Source: Hofstenia miamia
Lineage: Eukaryota; Xenacoelomorpha; Acoela; Hofsteniidae
Assembly: GCA_900660155.1 (NCBI GenBank)
Contig: CABFPE010000555.1
Span: forward strand, 465,317 to 502,212
Direction of reading: 5' to 3'
Length of the DNA: 36,896 nucleotides
Part shown: positions 15,584 through 26,900 of the stretch, in pieces
Layout: the number at the start of each line of letters is the position of its first letter
Position numbering within the stretch: the first letter of the stretch is position 1
Position numbers and translations under genes: made by a program
The notes under the pieces: generated by a model
Database searches by the model: none
Seen by the model: the letters and a program-made list of their open reading frames with translations, nothing else
Told to the model about the DNA's origin: nothing

Positions 15584-16854
15584 TCAAGCATTTCCAGATA
15601 CTGAGCAATGATTTTCAGATGGTCGATACTTTTTTGTTACTGTTTCTTAAATATCACCTCTCGTAGAGATTCTTCGATTTATTAAACTTCCACCCGGAAT
15701 ATGGCATGATCTTATCTTGATATAACTATATTACATTTTTTAAACAAAAAAACTTAAAATATCTTAAATACAAACTTTTCACCATTAAAGACAGAAAAAG
15801 TACATTTCTTATCAAGTATCAAGTTAAACAAATCTTATAGTTACCCATTAAAACAAATTGAACTAAAATATAATAATCTCTAAATATATGGAGACATGAC
15901 ATTTTGGATTTTTAATTCTAATCGTATTGATTGCATCTTAAAAGTGTTGCTTCATAGATTTTATTTGTTGTAGATGTAATTTTGTTTGTCTCGTTTTACA
16001 CTTGTATATTTTATTGCAAAGTTGTAAATATTATTCTATGCATTATGTTTAGCCAGCAATTAATATATAATATTATATATATGTATATATATATAGCGTG
16101 TCTGATTTACTATGCTGAGTTTCAATATGTTCACTTGACATGTTTAGATTTTATATCATTTTTAGTATAACAATAATGCGGTATATAAATTTGCAATAGC
16201 TGCGTTTGCTAAATATTGCATGCATTTTCTACAATCGATTAAAGAAAATCATCCTTTGTTGTTATTGATCATTTATTGTTTCTTAAGCACATATATCCTC
16301 ATTGACGTTTGATAATTTGATCTAAGCATATAGACATCTTCTCTTTTTATAGTATGTCTATGCATAAATATCTCTGATTGTAAATTCACTTTTATTTGCG
16401 TTTTTCTTCTTGAAAAGCTCCCTATCATAGAAATCTTTAGTTTTTAAAACTAAAATATGTAATTAAATCAATGATATATGTACTAATCCATGATGTACAT
16501 GCTGGCAACCAATAAGAATGCATATTTTTTTAAATAGTTCTTATTAAAGCTCTATAGATCACTCTCAAGATGTTATGCGCCCTATAGTCGTTTTATTTCT
16601 TTTTCCTCTCTTTAAATTATTTCTCCTGTTCATTTAATAATACTTTTGCTATTTAGAGTATTGTATTGGCAGGCGGCGATTCCGATACCAACTGTGCAGT
16701 AGCTGGTGCTATGCTCGGTTGTCGTCTGGGCTATTCATCAATTCCCAATTCATGGATTACAGGGTTGAGACATAAAGCATGGTTGGAAGAACGATTTGAT
16801 AGAATTCTCCATGCAGTGAAGACTAATTCGCCAGATTACTTCTCCGCTGTCTGA
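9297..16854 (+). CDS. ADP-ribosylglycohydrolase family protein, copy 1 (5 exons, 370 aa)
   Basis: Exons 9297-9404, 10113-10420, 10973-11220, 14207-14457 and 16657-16854 join with GT-AG introns in phases 0, 2, 1 and 0. The protein is a full-length ADP_ribosyl_GH (DraG/ARH fold) enzyme. Family members bind two divalent metal ions and hydrolyse ADP-ribose linkages on proteins or small molecules. Visible motifs: GNCVGDAIG (20-28), E32 in TEF, GDWTDDSDQM (66-75, metal-binding T69-D70-D71), GRTT (134-137), NGGVMRTS (168-175), THHDYRC (199-205), and GGDSDTN (311-317, metal-binding D313, D315 and T316). These correspond to T76-D77-D78 and D314/D316/T317 of human ARH3. No signal peptide or membrane segment, so probably cytosolic or nuclear. 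The pattern is closer to DraG-like proteins of bacteria and fungi than to vertebrate ARH1. The start codon was chosen because it aligns with that of copy 2; the frame is open further upstream. Substrate is unknown. Confidence 0.93.
9405..10112 (+). other. Copy 1 intron 1
   Basis: A 708-bp GT-AG intron of AT-rich sequence without recognised elements. The minus-strand open frame at 9739-9930 is not supported. Confidence 0.8.
10113..10420 (+). CDS. ADP-ribosylglycohydrolase copy 1, exon 2
   Basis: 308 bp after TTATTTAG, ending AATCG|GTAAAT (phase 2). Encodes residues 37-138 plus two bases of R139, with GDWTDDSDQM and GRTT. An earlier AG, TTTTAG|AAAGTT at 10100, would put an in-frame stop before the motif, so the acceptor at 10112 is chosen; it matches copy 2. 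Confidence 0.9.
10421..10972 (+). other. Copy 1 intron 2
   Basis: A 552-bp GT-AG intron ending TTGATTTTTAG. No element recognised. Confidence 0.8.
10973..11220 (+). CDS. ADP-ribosylglycohydrolase copy 1, exon 3
   Basis: 248 bp, ending CAAG|GTAAGT (phase 1). Encodes the NGGVMRTS and [10 protein letters not shown] motifs. About 80% identical to copy 2, with the last 34 residues unchanged. Confidence 0.92.
11374..11425. repeat. Inverted repeat with a 10-bp perfect stem
   Basis: ATGCGGCTAC (11374-11383) pairs with GTAGCCGCAT (11416-11425) across a 32-base, GC-richer loop. The surrounding 11340-11480 region is also richer in GC than the intron. It may be part of a miniature transposon, but no outer ends or target duplication were found. 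Confidence 0.45.
12042..12690. repeat. TA microsatellite containing the assembly gap
   Basis: TA-rich repeats on both sides (12042-12070 and 12668-12690) frame a run of N at 12076-12667, exactly 592 bases. The gap probably reflects failure to assemble through the repeat. Open frames that cross the gap are artefacts. Confidence 0.95.
13228..13494 (-). CDS. Unrecognised frame, 88 codons
   Basis: A minus-strand frame inside intron 3 of copy 1, with REAMISHALCLSQLK and DSQKINALCESMHDR. Composition is more protein-like than the surrounding noise frames, so it could be a piece of a transposon protein. Family not recognised; no flanking repeats seen. Confidence 0.15.
   Translation of the reverse strand: MTKSREAMISHALCLSQLKTIPIIYNGSENTHDFSKIVRDSQKINALCESMHDRVRLLLHFNTNIFTMTKVSECICNPSKIVLLFCVH
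14207..14457 (+). CDS. ADP-ribosylglycohydrolase copy 1, exon 4
   Basis: 251 bp after TTCTAG, ending ATCGAG|GTAAAT (phase 0). Encodes residues 222-305 with [18 protein letters not shown] and the conserved [12 protein letters not shown] helix that precedes the second metal site. One codon longer than in copy 2. Confidence 0.92.
14972..15067. repeat. (AT)n microsatellites with a duplicated flank
   Basis: Two long AT runs (14972-15000 and 15021-15067), each preceded by the same AATTAAAATTTGC, so the unit of flank plus repeat has been copied once in tandem. Confidence 0.85.
15310..15520 (+). pseudogene. Mariner/Tc1 transposase N-terminal relic
   Basis: In one frame the plus strand reads SSRSGRPATICNEHN, then MVERLID, a stop, and DRHVSIRDL. 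This follows the linker of mariner-type transposases (a 'DxRSGRPST' hook followed by 'VxxLIxxDRRxTIRxL'). The piece is broken by stops and ends at a (TA)n tract at 15531. No catalytic domain or inverted repeats are present. Confidence 0.4.
15531..15580. repeat. (TA)n microsatellite
   Basis: About 25 TA units without interruption, directly after the mariner relic. TA is the target of Tc1/mariner elements, but a simple expansion is the plainer explanation. Confidence 0.9.
16657..16854 (+). CDS. ADP-ribosylglycohydrolase copy 1, exon 5
   Basis: 198 bp after ATTTAG, ending TGA (16852-16854). Begins [17 protein letters not shown], the second metal-binding motif (D313, D315, T316). Identical to copy 2 at 42 of 65 residues, with the divergence mostly in the C-terminal tail. 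Confidence 0.92.
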   Translation, partial: SIVLAGGDSDTNCAVAGAMLGCRLGYSSIPNSWITGLRHKAWLEERFDRILHAVKTNSPDYFSAV

Positions 16855-17874
16855 TGATTTATTTAGTTAAATTTGTGCATTTAATGCTTATTTTTGTAGT
16901 TTAATATAAATTGCACTTCAAATATAAATTATATTCTTTCCGTAGTGTTGTCTTCTTCATGATAAAATTGATTATCGCTTAAAATATTGTGCGGATATTA
17001 GTTATTAATCTGAAGAATTCAGCTCTTCAGAATATCAATTTCGTGTGCAATGATCTCCTAAATTTATTTATTGGGTGAGAAACGGTTACATTTTTTAAAT
17101 TTTGCAATTTCTCTTTTTCTAAACTATTGAAATATTGTGATATAACTTATATAGGCTATAGGCATTCGCAATTTGGATATTTCTCAGATTTGTCATTCAG
17201 TAATCACGTTATATTGTTAAGATAATTTGATAATCGCGACATACTAACATTTAATAGACATTTAAAAAAAGTGGCTTAATATGACATTTACTTTCCCCTC
17301 CTTACAAGGTCATGAATTTTTAGGTGTTTTTAATTTTGTTTCATTTTTAAAATTCAGTGTAGATTAAGTTCACATTGGCTTCCAACATTCCAGAAGTTGT
17401 CTCACCAATTTTTTTGTTTCATAATACTTCGCTAGCTAATTGCTCCCAATGGCTTGTCAATGATATCTAAGATGTAATTAGGAAACTTCAAGTTTTTTAT
17501 TTGGTGGTAATCGAATTTCATTATTGCACGGACATCCTGTCAGTACGTAGCGTGTGGCGATCCAATGGTACAGATCATGAGCTCATAAATTTTAAATTGT
17601 TTCGTTATATTCCGCTAGACGTCTCATTAGCATCATGTCCTCTACAAATCAGTGTCTACAACTAGATATGCTGATGAAGATTCATTCAGTGATTCTTCAT
17701 GGATTCAAATTGGATTTGAATTAGTCACTCTATTTTTGTCTTATGTGAATTACAATGAAATATTATTATCGACTAAACATAATTATTTTTGTTTACTGAG
17801 CATATTGTATATGCGTTTTTGTTATTTGGTTTCCACGATTGAGTATTCATATTCATTTAGTCGTGCGCTTCCTA
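16855..17874. other. Intergenic region between the two ADP-ribosylglycohydrolase genes
   Basis: About 1.02 kb. It should hold the 3' UTR of copy 1 (no perfect AATAAA nearby; AATATAAA variants at about 16902-16930) and the promoter of copy 2. No TATA box can be picked out against the AT-rich background. The plus open frame at 17652-17900 overlaps exon 1 of copy 2 in another frame and is not supported. Confidence 0.6.
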
Positions 17875-17982
17875 ATGTCCAAGTGTGCATCTTCAAATAG
17901 CATCGAGGATAGAATTCGGGGTGTAGTTTATGGTAACTGCGTCGGTGATGCAATTGGCCTTCTTACTGAATTTATGTCAAAG
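17875..17982 (+). CDS. ADP-ribosylglycohydrolase copy 2, exon 1
   Basis: Thirty-six codons from ATG to AAG|GTATTT, phase 0, the same length as in copy 1. Contains GNCVGDAIG and E32. Confidence 0.9.
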
Positions 17983-20900
17983 GTATTTGTTACTAATTTC
18001 TTCTAAATATTATATTTGCAAATGTTTTTGTAGTATCGTTGGTTAATTCACCTTTATGTTCAATATGATCTTTACTAGAAGGTCATGTAAATAATAAATG
18101 GAAAATATTTATGCAGGTTGTTGAGAGTTAGATTTTTTATGTCTTAAACAAAGCTTTCATTTTAACTTGCAGAAACTTTTGAAATTTGTTTATCTTTTCC
18201 TAAAATTTACTTTTTCGTTTTGATACTGAAATCTCTGTGCCGTGTAAATTTGCAATATATCTAACAATGACTGAGAAATAAATCTGATTTAAACGTGATT
18301 GTTGATTTCCATCAAATCTAACTGAAAGCAACCGTTGCAACTATCTTTCGAAATTCAGAGGCATTTTCGGTTATGCAAAGCTGTTCTAAACGCGTCTACG
18401 TACATATTTTTAAAAGTAACTCCGTTATATATTTCAATTAGTGTTATTAATAAACAAATGCAAAAATTAGTCTTAAAAAATTTTTATAGCCTTTTAGCCG
18501 CAATTTTTTAGTTGGTTTATTTCCTTATTTCAATTTTTAGCCTTAATGGTCTCAGTTAGTAATTATAAGTAGAAAATTTTCTTTCAAACGAAAACTAGAA
18601 TGCCAATGAGAGCTTTTATTTACATGCTTAAATGTTAAGAACATGAATTTGTCAAATCCTTTCCAATTTTTACAATAATATAAACTTTAAGTGTAAAATA
18701 CTGAAATAAAAACATCATGTTCGTTTAAATGAACATTGGCTAAATCTGGGTGCTTTAATCCGTGGCCTCTCATGTATATTTTTATTTTTTTTGCAGCAAT
18801 AGCGTATTCAAGGGGGTCACCCCTACTTCAAATGATGCACGAGTTATATTATATTTTGGTTGACAAAACACTTAGCAAATAAATTGTTAATGTGAAGAGA
18901 AAGTTAATTGTGACGATTTCAGTTTGATAGTATAAACATAGCATAACAAGTAAACCCACTTAGTATACTGTCAACAATCGCTAAATGATTGCATTTTCAA
19001 TTATAATATATTCTTGGTTCTGGTGCCATCGGCATGTCAGAGAATTATCATTTAATTTTTTATCCAATGACCTGTTTTGTCTTAATTTTCTCTATTTGTG
19101 GATGTAATTAACAAACCTATAGTTGAATTTCTTCATATTATTTTGTGTGAAGGTAGTATTTTAAATCAACGAGAAGTTTCTCTAAAGTTATATGATAATT
19201 GTTTTCGGATTGAATACCACCAAAGAGTCATTCATAGAATAGTGGAACTTTTTGGATAAATATAAACTAATATCCAAATATTATAGCGACTTCTGAAAAT
19301 GGTTCGATAAGCTACAATTTAAAGCCAAAATGTTATCCCTTAAGTACGAATAGAGTTGTTAAATGCTACAGCCTCGTTTCTTTGTTTTTTCCCCAAATGA
19401 AATATACTTATAACTAGTTTATTATATTCAAATCATATCAAAACACTAGGGTCTTTGGCCTTTTTTCTCTGTTCTACAGCATTTATCTCCGTGCATTTCT
19501 TGAGGCGCAGCACGAAATTGCCCATGACGTTCTTAGAGACTGATTTGGTAATGGCTCTTATCTCCTTCCTGATGGCTTCCTTGAGTTAGGTAATGGCTCT
19601 GGGTTTCCCCGCGTCAACTCTATTCTTAAGATATGCCCAAAGAAAATTATGAATGGAGGGCTTAGGTTCGGGCTATGGTGTGCCTACTCAAAATCAGTCT
19701 TGAAGCTGATCACTCGGTCTCCGAAGTTCCCTTTCAGCTAATCTCACGACAGGTTTGAAGTCTGGGAACTTGCTCCATCTTCTTGGTACCAGATCTTGCT
19801 CATGAGCGATGAATAGAGGGTCTGGAGTTCTCCTTGGTGGCTGTTAATGCTGCCCCAGATTCTTCGATGAAGATTGTCCGATGATGCCTCTGGCCGAGAT
19901 TGCAGTTTGCACCGTTCACTTAGGATAGTACAGAGGCTTGGTGGCTAATTCTTGGGTCTGGAGAACCCCTAGAAGACATTTGTCTTGGAGTTCGCCTTTC
20001 TGTCAAGATGGCAGTGGGTTTCTTTTGAGATCCAAAGAAGGTTAAGGAAACTTGGTGTCTCCTCGGCATTCTTGAGCCTCTTAACTGTCATAGCGCTCGT
20101 CTGCTTCTTGTCTGAGAGGTTTGCAGCGACTTTATTCTGTATGGGTAAGTCCAGATATCGTTCACCAGCACTCTCCTCCAAGTCTCACGGGACATATCGA
20201 GGAACTGACTTCGCTTACGCACAGAGCGTTTCGGACTCTGCTGGAGAGGCTCTCTCACACTTTCAATCAGCTCGGCTGTTCACTTCTTTGGACGTCCCGA
20301 GTGGCTTGGACGGTTCTCACTGACTGATGATGTTCTCCATGGTTCCATACTTCTCGAAGTGGTCTACCTAGTTCTGAATTCTGCTTTTAGATTGACCTTT
20401 TTCACATTCTAACTGACGCATGAAACTGTCCTGGGTTTTCTCAAACGATCATGTCTTTTAAATTTTACCACAGTGCATTTTTTGTCCCAGCGCCCACTGC
20501 ACAGTGTTTTGTGTTGCCTGATTTAATTACACAGTGTGACATAAAATTTAGTTGACTGATTTTTTTCAACTGATTTCAGTCAAGTTTCGGACAAGGATTA
20601 TGAATTTGAATGCCATTTTACAACAATAATGGACTAACATCAGTGTCCTTGTTGTGATGTGTCAATTTGGGGACACAATAGGGAAAAAATTTTAATATAG
20701 TTTTATGCCCTTAGCATACAACATAACAAATCTGCACTGTGCTTATGACAATATTACTCACTCTTTCTCTGCAAATAGCATGGCTTCTAATAAATGCAAG
20801 ATCCGTGTGAATTCTGTTACATAAGTGAATATTATATTCTGAAAACTCAACCCCCGATAAATATAGTGAGGATGCAAATAAAATATTCTGAAGCATATTT

Positions 20901-23900
20901 TTAGAAATTTAGCATTGACACCCAAATAATATATTCTTAGATATTTGAAGATCAACACATTTTGCCAATTTGCAATCCTCATATTTTGGCTGAATCAAAA
21001 ATACAATAGTAACAATTATTTCTATCTATTAATAAGAGAGCCTTGATAATATCTTAATTAAAAGAATTTGAAAACTACCCTATTTATTATATATTTTGGA
21101 CTCATGGCTTCTGGATGAACACAAAACACCTGATTACATTAACATCAAAATAGAATTAGATGTTTGTTTACCATTATAAAAGTTAATTGAGAATTTTTGG
21201 TATCTCCATCATAATACAAATTCTGATAATAATCTATTTAGGCAATACATTCAATTTCATGATAATTTCTAAAGTATGGTTTCTACTATGAAAATAACCT
21301 TAAATTCGTCTTTAGCAACATCGAATTGACCAAAAATACTGGTAAAAAGTACTCGACTAAGAAAAAATATTTTTTTGTCACACAGTGTTATTTATTTTTA
21401 ATCAATGTTTGAAATTCACGTTTATAGTAAATAAAATGTATTATAAAATGTATTTTTAATTGTTTTGTCATGTAACATATAGATGTTTTCATGTTTTGCA
21501 TTTGAGCATGGACACTCTTAACTAACTCTGGACTTTCTGTTTTTAAATCGATTTAGTTGTTCAGCAAAGTTCTGTAGAGGAAGGTTTTGGATTACTCCAT
21601 ACTATAATTTCCATTTGATTTTTCATTGATGTCAATCTGGTTGGTACTAAAGAAGCTATGAACAGTTAGGAGCCATCTGCATCTTCTAGAGTTATTTGTT
21701 TATATGCGTTATGCCCATTTGTTCCATCCATACCGGACTTATATATAAATGTCAAGTCCATTAACGAATGAAGAGCTGCATGAAAATAATCTGAAACATA
21801 TTCTCTCAAAGTTTTCCACATGTAATGTCTAATAAATCTTGCAGTTCAATCCTCCATTCCGTTTCAGTTACTTTGATGTTATTAGGATGTTTTTTTCTTG
21901 TAGTAACTAGGATAAAGGTCAAAGCCTTGTTCAATTGCTCCAAACCGAATATTATACACACCAACACTTAATTTACAATCTACAAATCAATGCAAGGGCC
22001 TGTGCAATACTATGTTGTTTGATATTACCACATACATTGTCGCACACATCTTTTAATCTTTGCAGAGTTTTTGGTGCTGAACAAGACGCAACATGTATAA
22101 CATGTGCTTTTCACATTCACCATTTCTTCTCAAAGATTAAATGAAGCACATAGAAGTTGTTGCTGAGCTTTGTTTGATATTCATCATTCTACGTCTCTTT
22201 CCTCGCTCACTTAGTTCTTCGAATATCGACAGTTTCCATTAATTTTGATTTAGTGACTGTGCTGTTAGACTAAATATCATTCTCAAGATCATCATTAAGT
22301 AGTGCTTTAGATTTTGAATGCAACTAAAAGGACATTTATGGTTTCCATTATATTACTAGTGAAGCTTGTGCAGAATAATAGTTCTTAATTATTGAGCAAT
22401 AATGTAGAATCACTGTGTTGAATCTAGAGAGAACTATGCCATAGGACTTAATGTTAAAGCAGAAGGTCGCTTAGGTGAACATTGACTAGAGCAACAGTGA
22501 TTTCAACTAAGTAACAATTTGTCTATTTACAGATGCTTTGGTGTGTCTTATATACAATCATATTAACAATATGTACGAACATACAAACAACTAGTCGCTA
22601 GTAAACACGAAAAGCGCGTGATCTTGCCGATATTACAATAATGTCGAAAATTTTTATTTATCAGTGGTTCTTTAGGCTCTTGCCTCTCCATGCGTATTTT
22701 ATTCAAAAACTGTTGTCTTATCAAGGAAGTCATTACACCTGAAAGATGAGTAAATAATTAGCTCTAAAATTTGGCCAAAACAAATTTGAGAACAGCTTTA
22801 CATGCTTGGGTGCAAATAGCTGCAGTTCTACTTCTAAATATCTTCTTAAGATGTGGTTAAATAATTTATGAGAAATGGTCACGCTTTGGTATCGATTTGT
22901 TTAACCATTTAAAACTTTGATAATATAAATCATTTAATGTACTAGTTAGTATCAATAATGATAGCTGCACATTTACTTAAATACTTGAAACAAAACTAAG
23001 AATGTATAAAACTTACATTGATTAGCAGTACTACAAGACCTAATGAATGCACTTGTCAACAGCAACTTATTACACCACCATTTGTCATCATGATTTTCAG
23101 TTCCATTACTCACAATTGTTTACAATTAAAATAATCGTAAGCACTAATCGTTTTATTGACTATTAATTTAATCATTATCGCAATCGTAGATATATTATAA
23201 ATATAATTGCAAACAAAAAACTTACTTAATCATAATTTCACAAATTTTTGTCAATCACCATTACGTCAATTAATATTCATTTATGTAACTAGAACTGCTT
23301 CACTTAACATGTAAACAAGATATTTATTAGTTTTTTGTATACACTTTGATTTTTGAAATTAGGTGATTTTCACCCGATGGTGAGTTAGGTAGTTTGAGTC
23401 ATTTATGCCACACAGAAAGTATCGCTTCTTTAATCCCAAAATAAATTGCTTTTTGTATGGGAAGATTCAATCACAGCAGGTTATTAAACTCAAGAAATGA
23501 ATTGTGAATTTAAATTGTGTAATAGCTCACACACGTGCTCTAACCAAAATGAAAGATATAAATGTATATGCGCCGTGATCCATGTAATGTTTCGACCACA
23601 ATGAAATTTATTGTCCGAGTCAAAAATGAAACGTTGGCTATGCTAAGTTTTAATGTATTATCTGCATCTTATAGAATTCTTCTGATTATCTCCGCACTCG
23701 CAACAAATTAACTGCAACAACGCTATAAAGTGACACAAAAGGCTTACATGTTACTTTTAGGTTATATAAATCAGCATGCTCAAGTTTTCAATAAATTAAG
23801 ATAGTTTTAACGTAATCTTTAGCTGAATGCAAGTAATTCTGATTTCTCCTCTAGAAATGTATAACTACTATTCATTCGTATTGAACTTCGACAATGATTA

Positions 23901-26900
23901 TTTCAAAAGGCTCATTTTGGACTTTATAATATGATTCAGAGAGAAGAGAGTTTGAATGCTCAATAAATTTTCTTGATTGCTGCTCCGATTGTGTTCCAAC
24001 AGTTGGGGTTCTGCTTCAGCTGTTGGTAACATTCCGAATATCATCAACAGAACCTGGGCAATTTTTTACAAATTTCAATAGATACTACAGCAGTTAGACC
24101 TCTTCGAGGAAGATCTCTTGATTTAAATTTTTAGAGAACTGTTTTCTTTTATTAATAATATAATTGATCATTTTACATCTATGTCTGTTCATAAGCTAAA
24201 ATTTATTTCTTTAATGTATAATTTATGGTATAATTAGGCCTGCCGCAGTATTAAAAAATGATGTACATGGCTACAGATGTTCATAGCCAACCTAGCCCAC
24301 ACTACAAAGCTGTATTTCATTTTTAGCCTATACTTCTAGCATATATGTCTTCCTAACTGTTGATAGTTATCGAATTTTGTAAAACCCATATTAAAAAAAA
24401 ACATCTTTCTAAAGTATGTTTTAAAAACACTCTAAAGTAAGGTGTTAATCACGTGAACACAATTACACTTCAACTTGACAAACATTTTGGCGTTTACTCC
24501 AAGAATGGTGCATCGTTTTTGGAAATAGCATTTAGGCGACTGCTTCTGCTAGAAACCGAAAGCCCAGTTTTTGTTTTTTTCCCGGTTCGGTTTGGTTTTT
24601 GAGGGAAAACCGCGATTTCCTCTTTTCGGTATACCGCCGAACCCTAGTCATGACTTCCTGGATGTGTTCTTCTGTTCTCCTAGCATCACCACTTGTCCGC
24701 GTGATGCTCTGTCAGCTGTACCACGTTCCAACACCCTTTAGACGGTTGAACGGATAACTTCAAACTCAATTTGTGATTTTGAAACTCCTTACAATGTTTT
24801 TAAGATTATCAGCCTAATTTGCTTTTGTTCCACTTCCATTGAAGTGTTGTTTTTAATTTATTTACAAGAATTTTTGAAGCTAAGAACTTGCGTCGAACTG
24901 TGTTTCTTAATGTTGTTAAAACTTTTGAAGCATGCTGCAACGCTGCCGTAAGACAATTTGAACATTACGGAATTCATTAAATTTTTGTTGCTTGATGCTA
25001 TTTAAATTTAGTTTGTCTTTATTTATGCCTTCATTTTTAATTATTTATAACTCATATATTTTTGAGGTTATTGTAGACTAATTTTTAGAATGTACCTTTT
25101 TATCATGCATAATTTCTTAGTTTGTTAATTATGGTTTCATATCTTTTCCGAATGCGTTGCTTACAATAATTTAAAATATAAATATTAGCATGAAATGCGC
25201 CATTTTAAAATCGTATTTCGCAAATCAAATTTTGCACCTTTAATCTACCTTAAAATTTCGCATTTTCGTTTGCATGGCTTCTTAATTAAAGGCGTCCGAC
25301 GTTTCAGGTTTTCATTATAGATTCATTGCATTACAACTACGTTCTAAAAGCGTTGAAAAAAAGATTGGAAGTAATAATTTCATTTGTTGGAATTTGTTGT
25401 TTCACACATTGCAATTTTTTGGTGAGTGATCAAATTCTGAAGTGTTCTTAATAGGTTGAAGTTTCGTTGCACTGACGTCTTACTGTTATTCAACTACCAA
25501 CATTTATTGGGGACGTAAATGCAAGTTTTGTGTAATAGCATTCAATTTAAGGTGAAATTTTTTTAAAATATTGCTAATTTTTGTGCAGAAAACAATTATC
25601 AACGTTTGGCATAATTTCTCAATATGACTTCGAATGGGCTAGTTTTGAAATTTTGTTTAAAATCCGATACGTTTAGGAAACAGCTAAAGTCCATTATGGT
25701 CATTTTCTACACTTGGAATACAATCATAAAATCGATGATTTTCATCGAAATTTGTGGGTAGTGGGGGATTGGACGGATGATACTGACCAAATGATTCTTA
25801 TTGCTGATGTTCTCTTGGATTTTCCCTCAAAACGTACTGCAGAAATACCTAGTAACCCATCGAAGTTAATCCAATGCAATGAAATGGCCATTAAATTTGC
25901 ATACCTTCTACAAAATTGGTCCAAATTCGGGTTTAAGGAACTTGGAGATGTTTATTGTGTTGATATTGGAAGGTCGACGAGTCTGTATGTATTCTTACTT
26001 TGCACCCAAACTTTTCATAAATTATGTTGGTAGTATTGCATTATCAGTTCTATTGTTCTTTGTATTTAAAATTGGCAATGCCGGGCGAAATTTTTGGTAA
26101 TTCCTGGCACATTACATGTGCATTCTTTTTAAATGAGGCCACAACTCTCGATTGATAAAAGATTCATTTCTAATGCATGAGAATATACTATATAAGAGCA
26201 TGCGGTATTAATGTTTGTCAGAATAATTTCGGTTGCTAGCCTAGTTGAGATCGGAGTCGTCGTAGGTGGATACATAATGGCAGCATTTCGAAAAATGTCG
26301 GATCTGTGTACAGGTCTTGCCTATACTAATTCTTCATTTCCCTATTTTATAAAAATATCCGAGCATTATTCTTAATACGAAAAAATTATTTTCTAAAGTT
26401 TACTTTAATTACAGTCAAGCAATTTGCAGTACAGAATCAATTAAACAATAAATACTCTCAGAAACACAGTATTGCTATAAAGTTCTTCTTTAAGTGTGAT
26501 TTCATTTGTTCATCAACCAAATTAAAGCATTTTACAAGCAATAAAGTGCAATAAATTTTTAGCAAAATTGCTTACTTTCGGGGATTTTCTTGTATTCAGC
26601 GTCATCTCCAGAGCCCTTTGCATTATTTGGCTTTAGTTTTTATTCGATTTCAATGAAACTTGCTGTGTAGCTTCGCTATGCAATGCTTCAATTGTGCCTA
26701 AAGTTTGAACGAAATAGGGGCATTAGCTTACGAGAAAGGGGCTTCCAAATTTTGGTAAAATGAACTATTATAATTGTTGTTGTCGCTAAAGGAACACCAA
26801 CCGTAATCATTTTGTTAACCATAAATCACTAGGAATTTTTCAAAATGCCTTTAGCTCGCGGATTTATTAGTTTAGTTTTATGAATTTTTTAAAAATTTTT

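Larger units (their letters stand above)
14458..16656 (+). other. Copy 1 intron 4
   Basis: A 2199-bp GT-AG intron with several AT microsatellites and a small mariner transposase relic at about 15310-15520. It ends GCTATTTAG. Confidence 0.8.
17983..25676 (+). other. Copy 2 intron 1 (7.7 kb)
   Basis: A GT-AG intron ten times longer than its counterpart in copy 1. It holds a Tc1/mariner relic (about 19490-20445), a CACWGTG-ended element (20530-21387) and a RAG1/Transib-like transposase relic (about 21540-22100), all read on or assigned to the minus strand. From 22500 to 25676 no gene was recognised; at about 24585-24645 there is a GGTTCGGTTTGG ... CCGAACCCTAG segment like the end of a MITE. Confidence 0.75.

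Noticed and set aside
19985..20323. A 112-codon plus-strand frame
   Set aside because: Antisense shadow of the mariner relic; the minus-strand reading matches transposase motifs along its whole length.
24585..24645. GGTTCGGTTTGG ... CCGAACCCTAG segment as a complete hAT MITE
   Set aside because: Resembles a transposon end but no matching second end or 8-bp duplication could be located.
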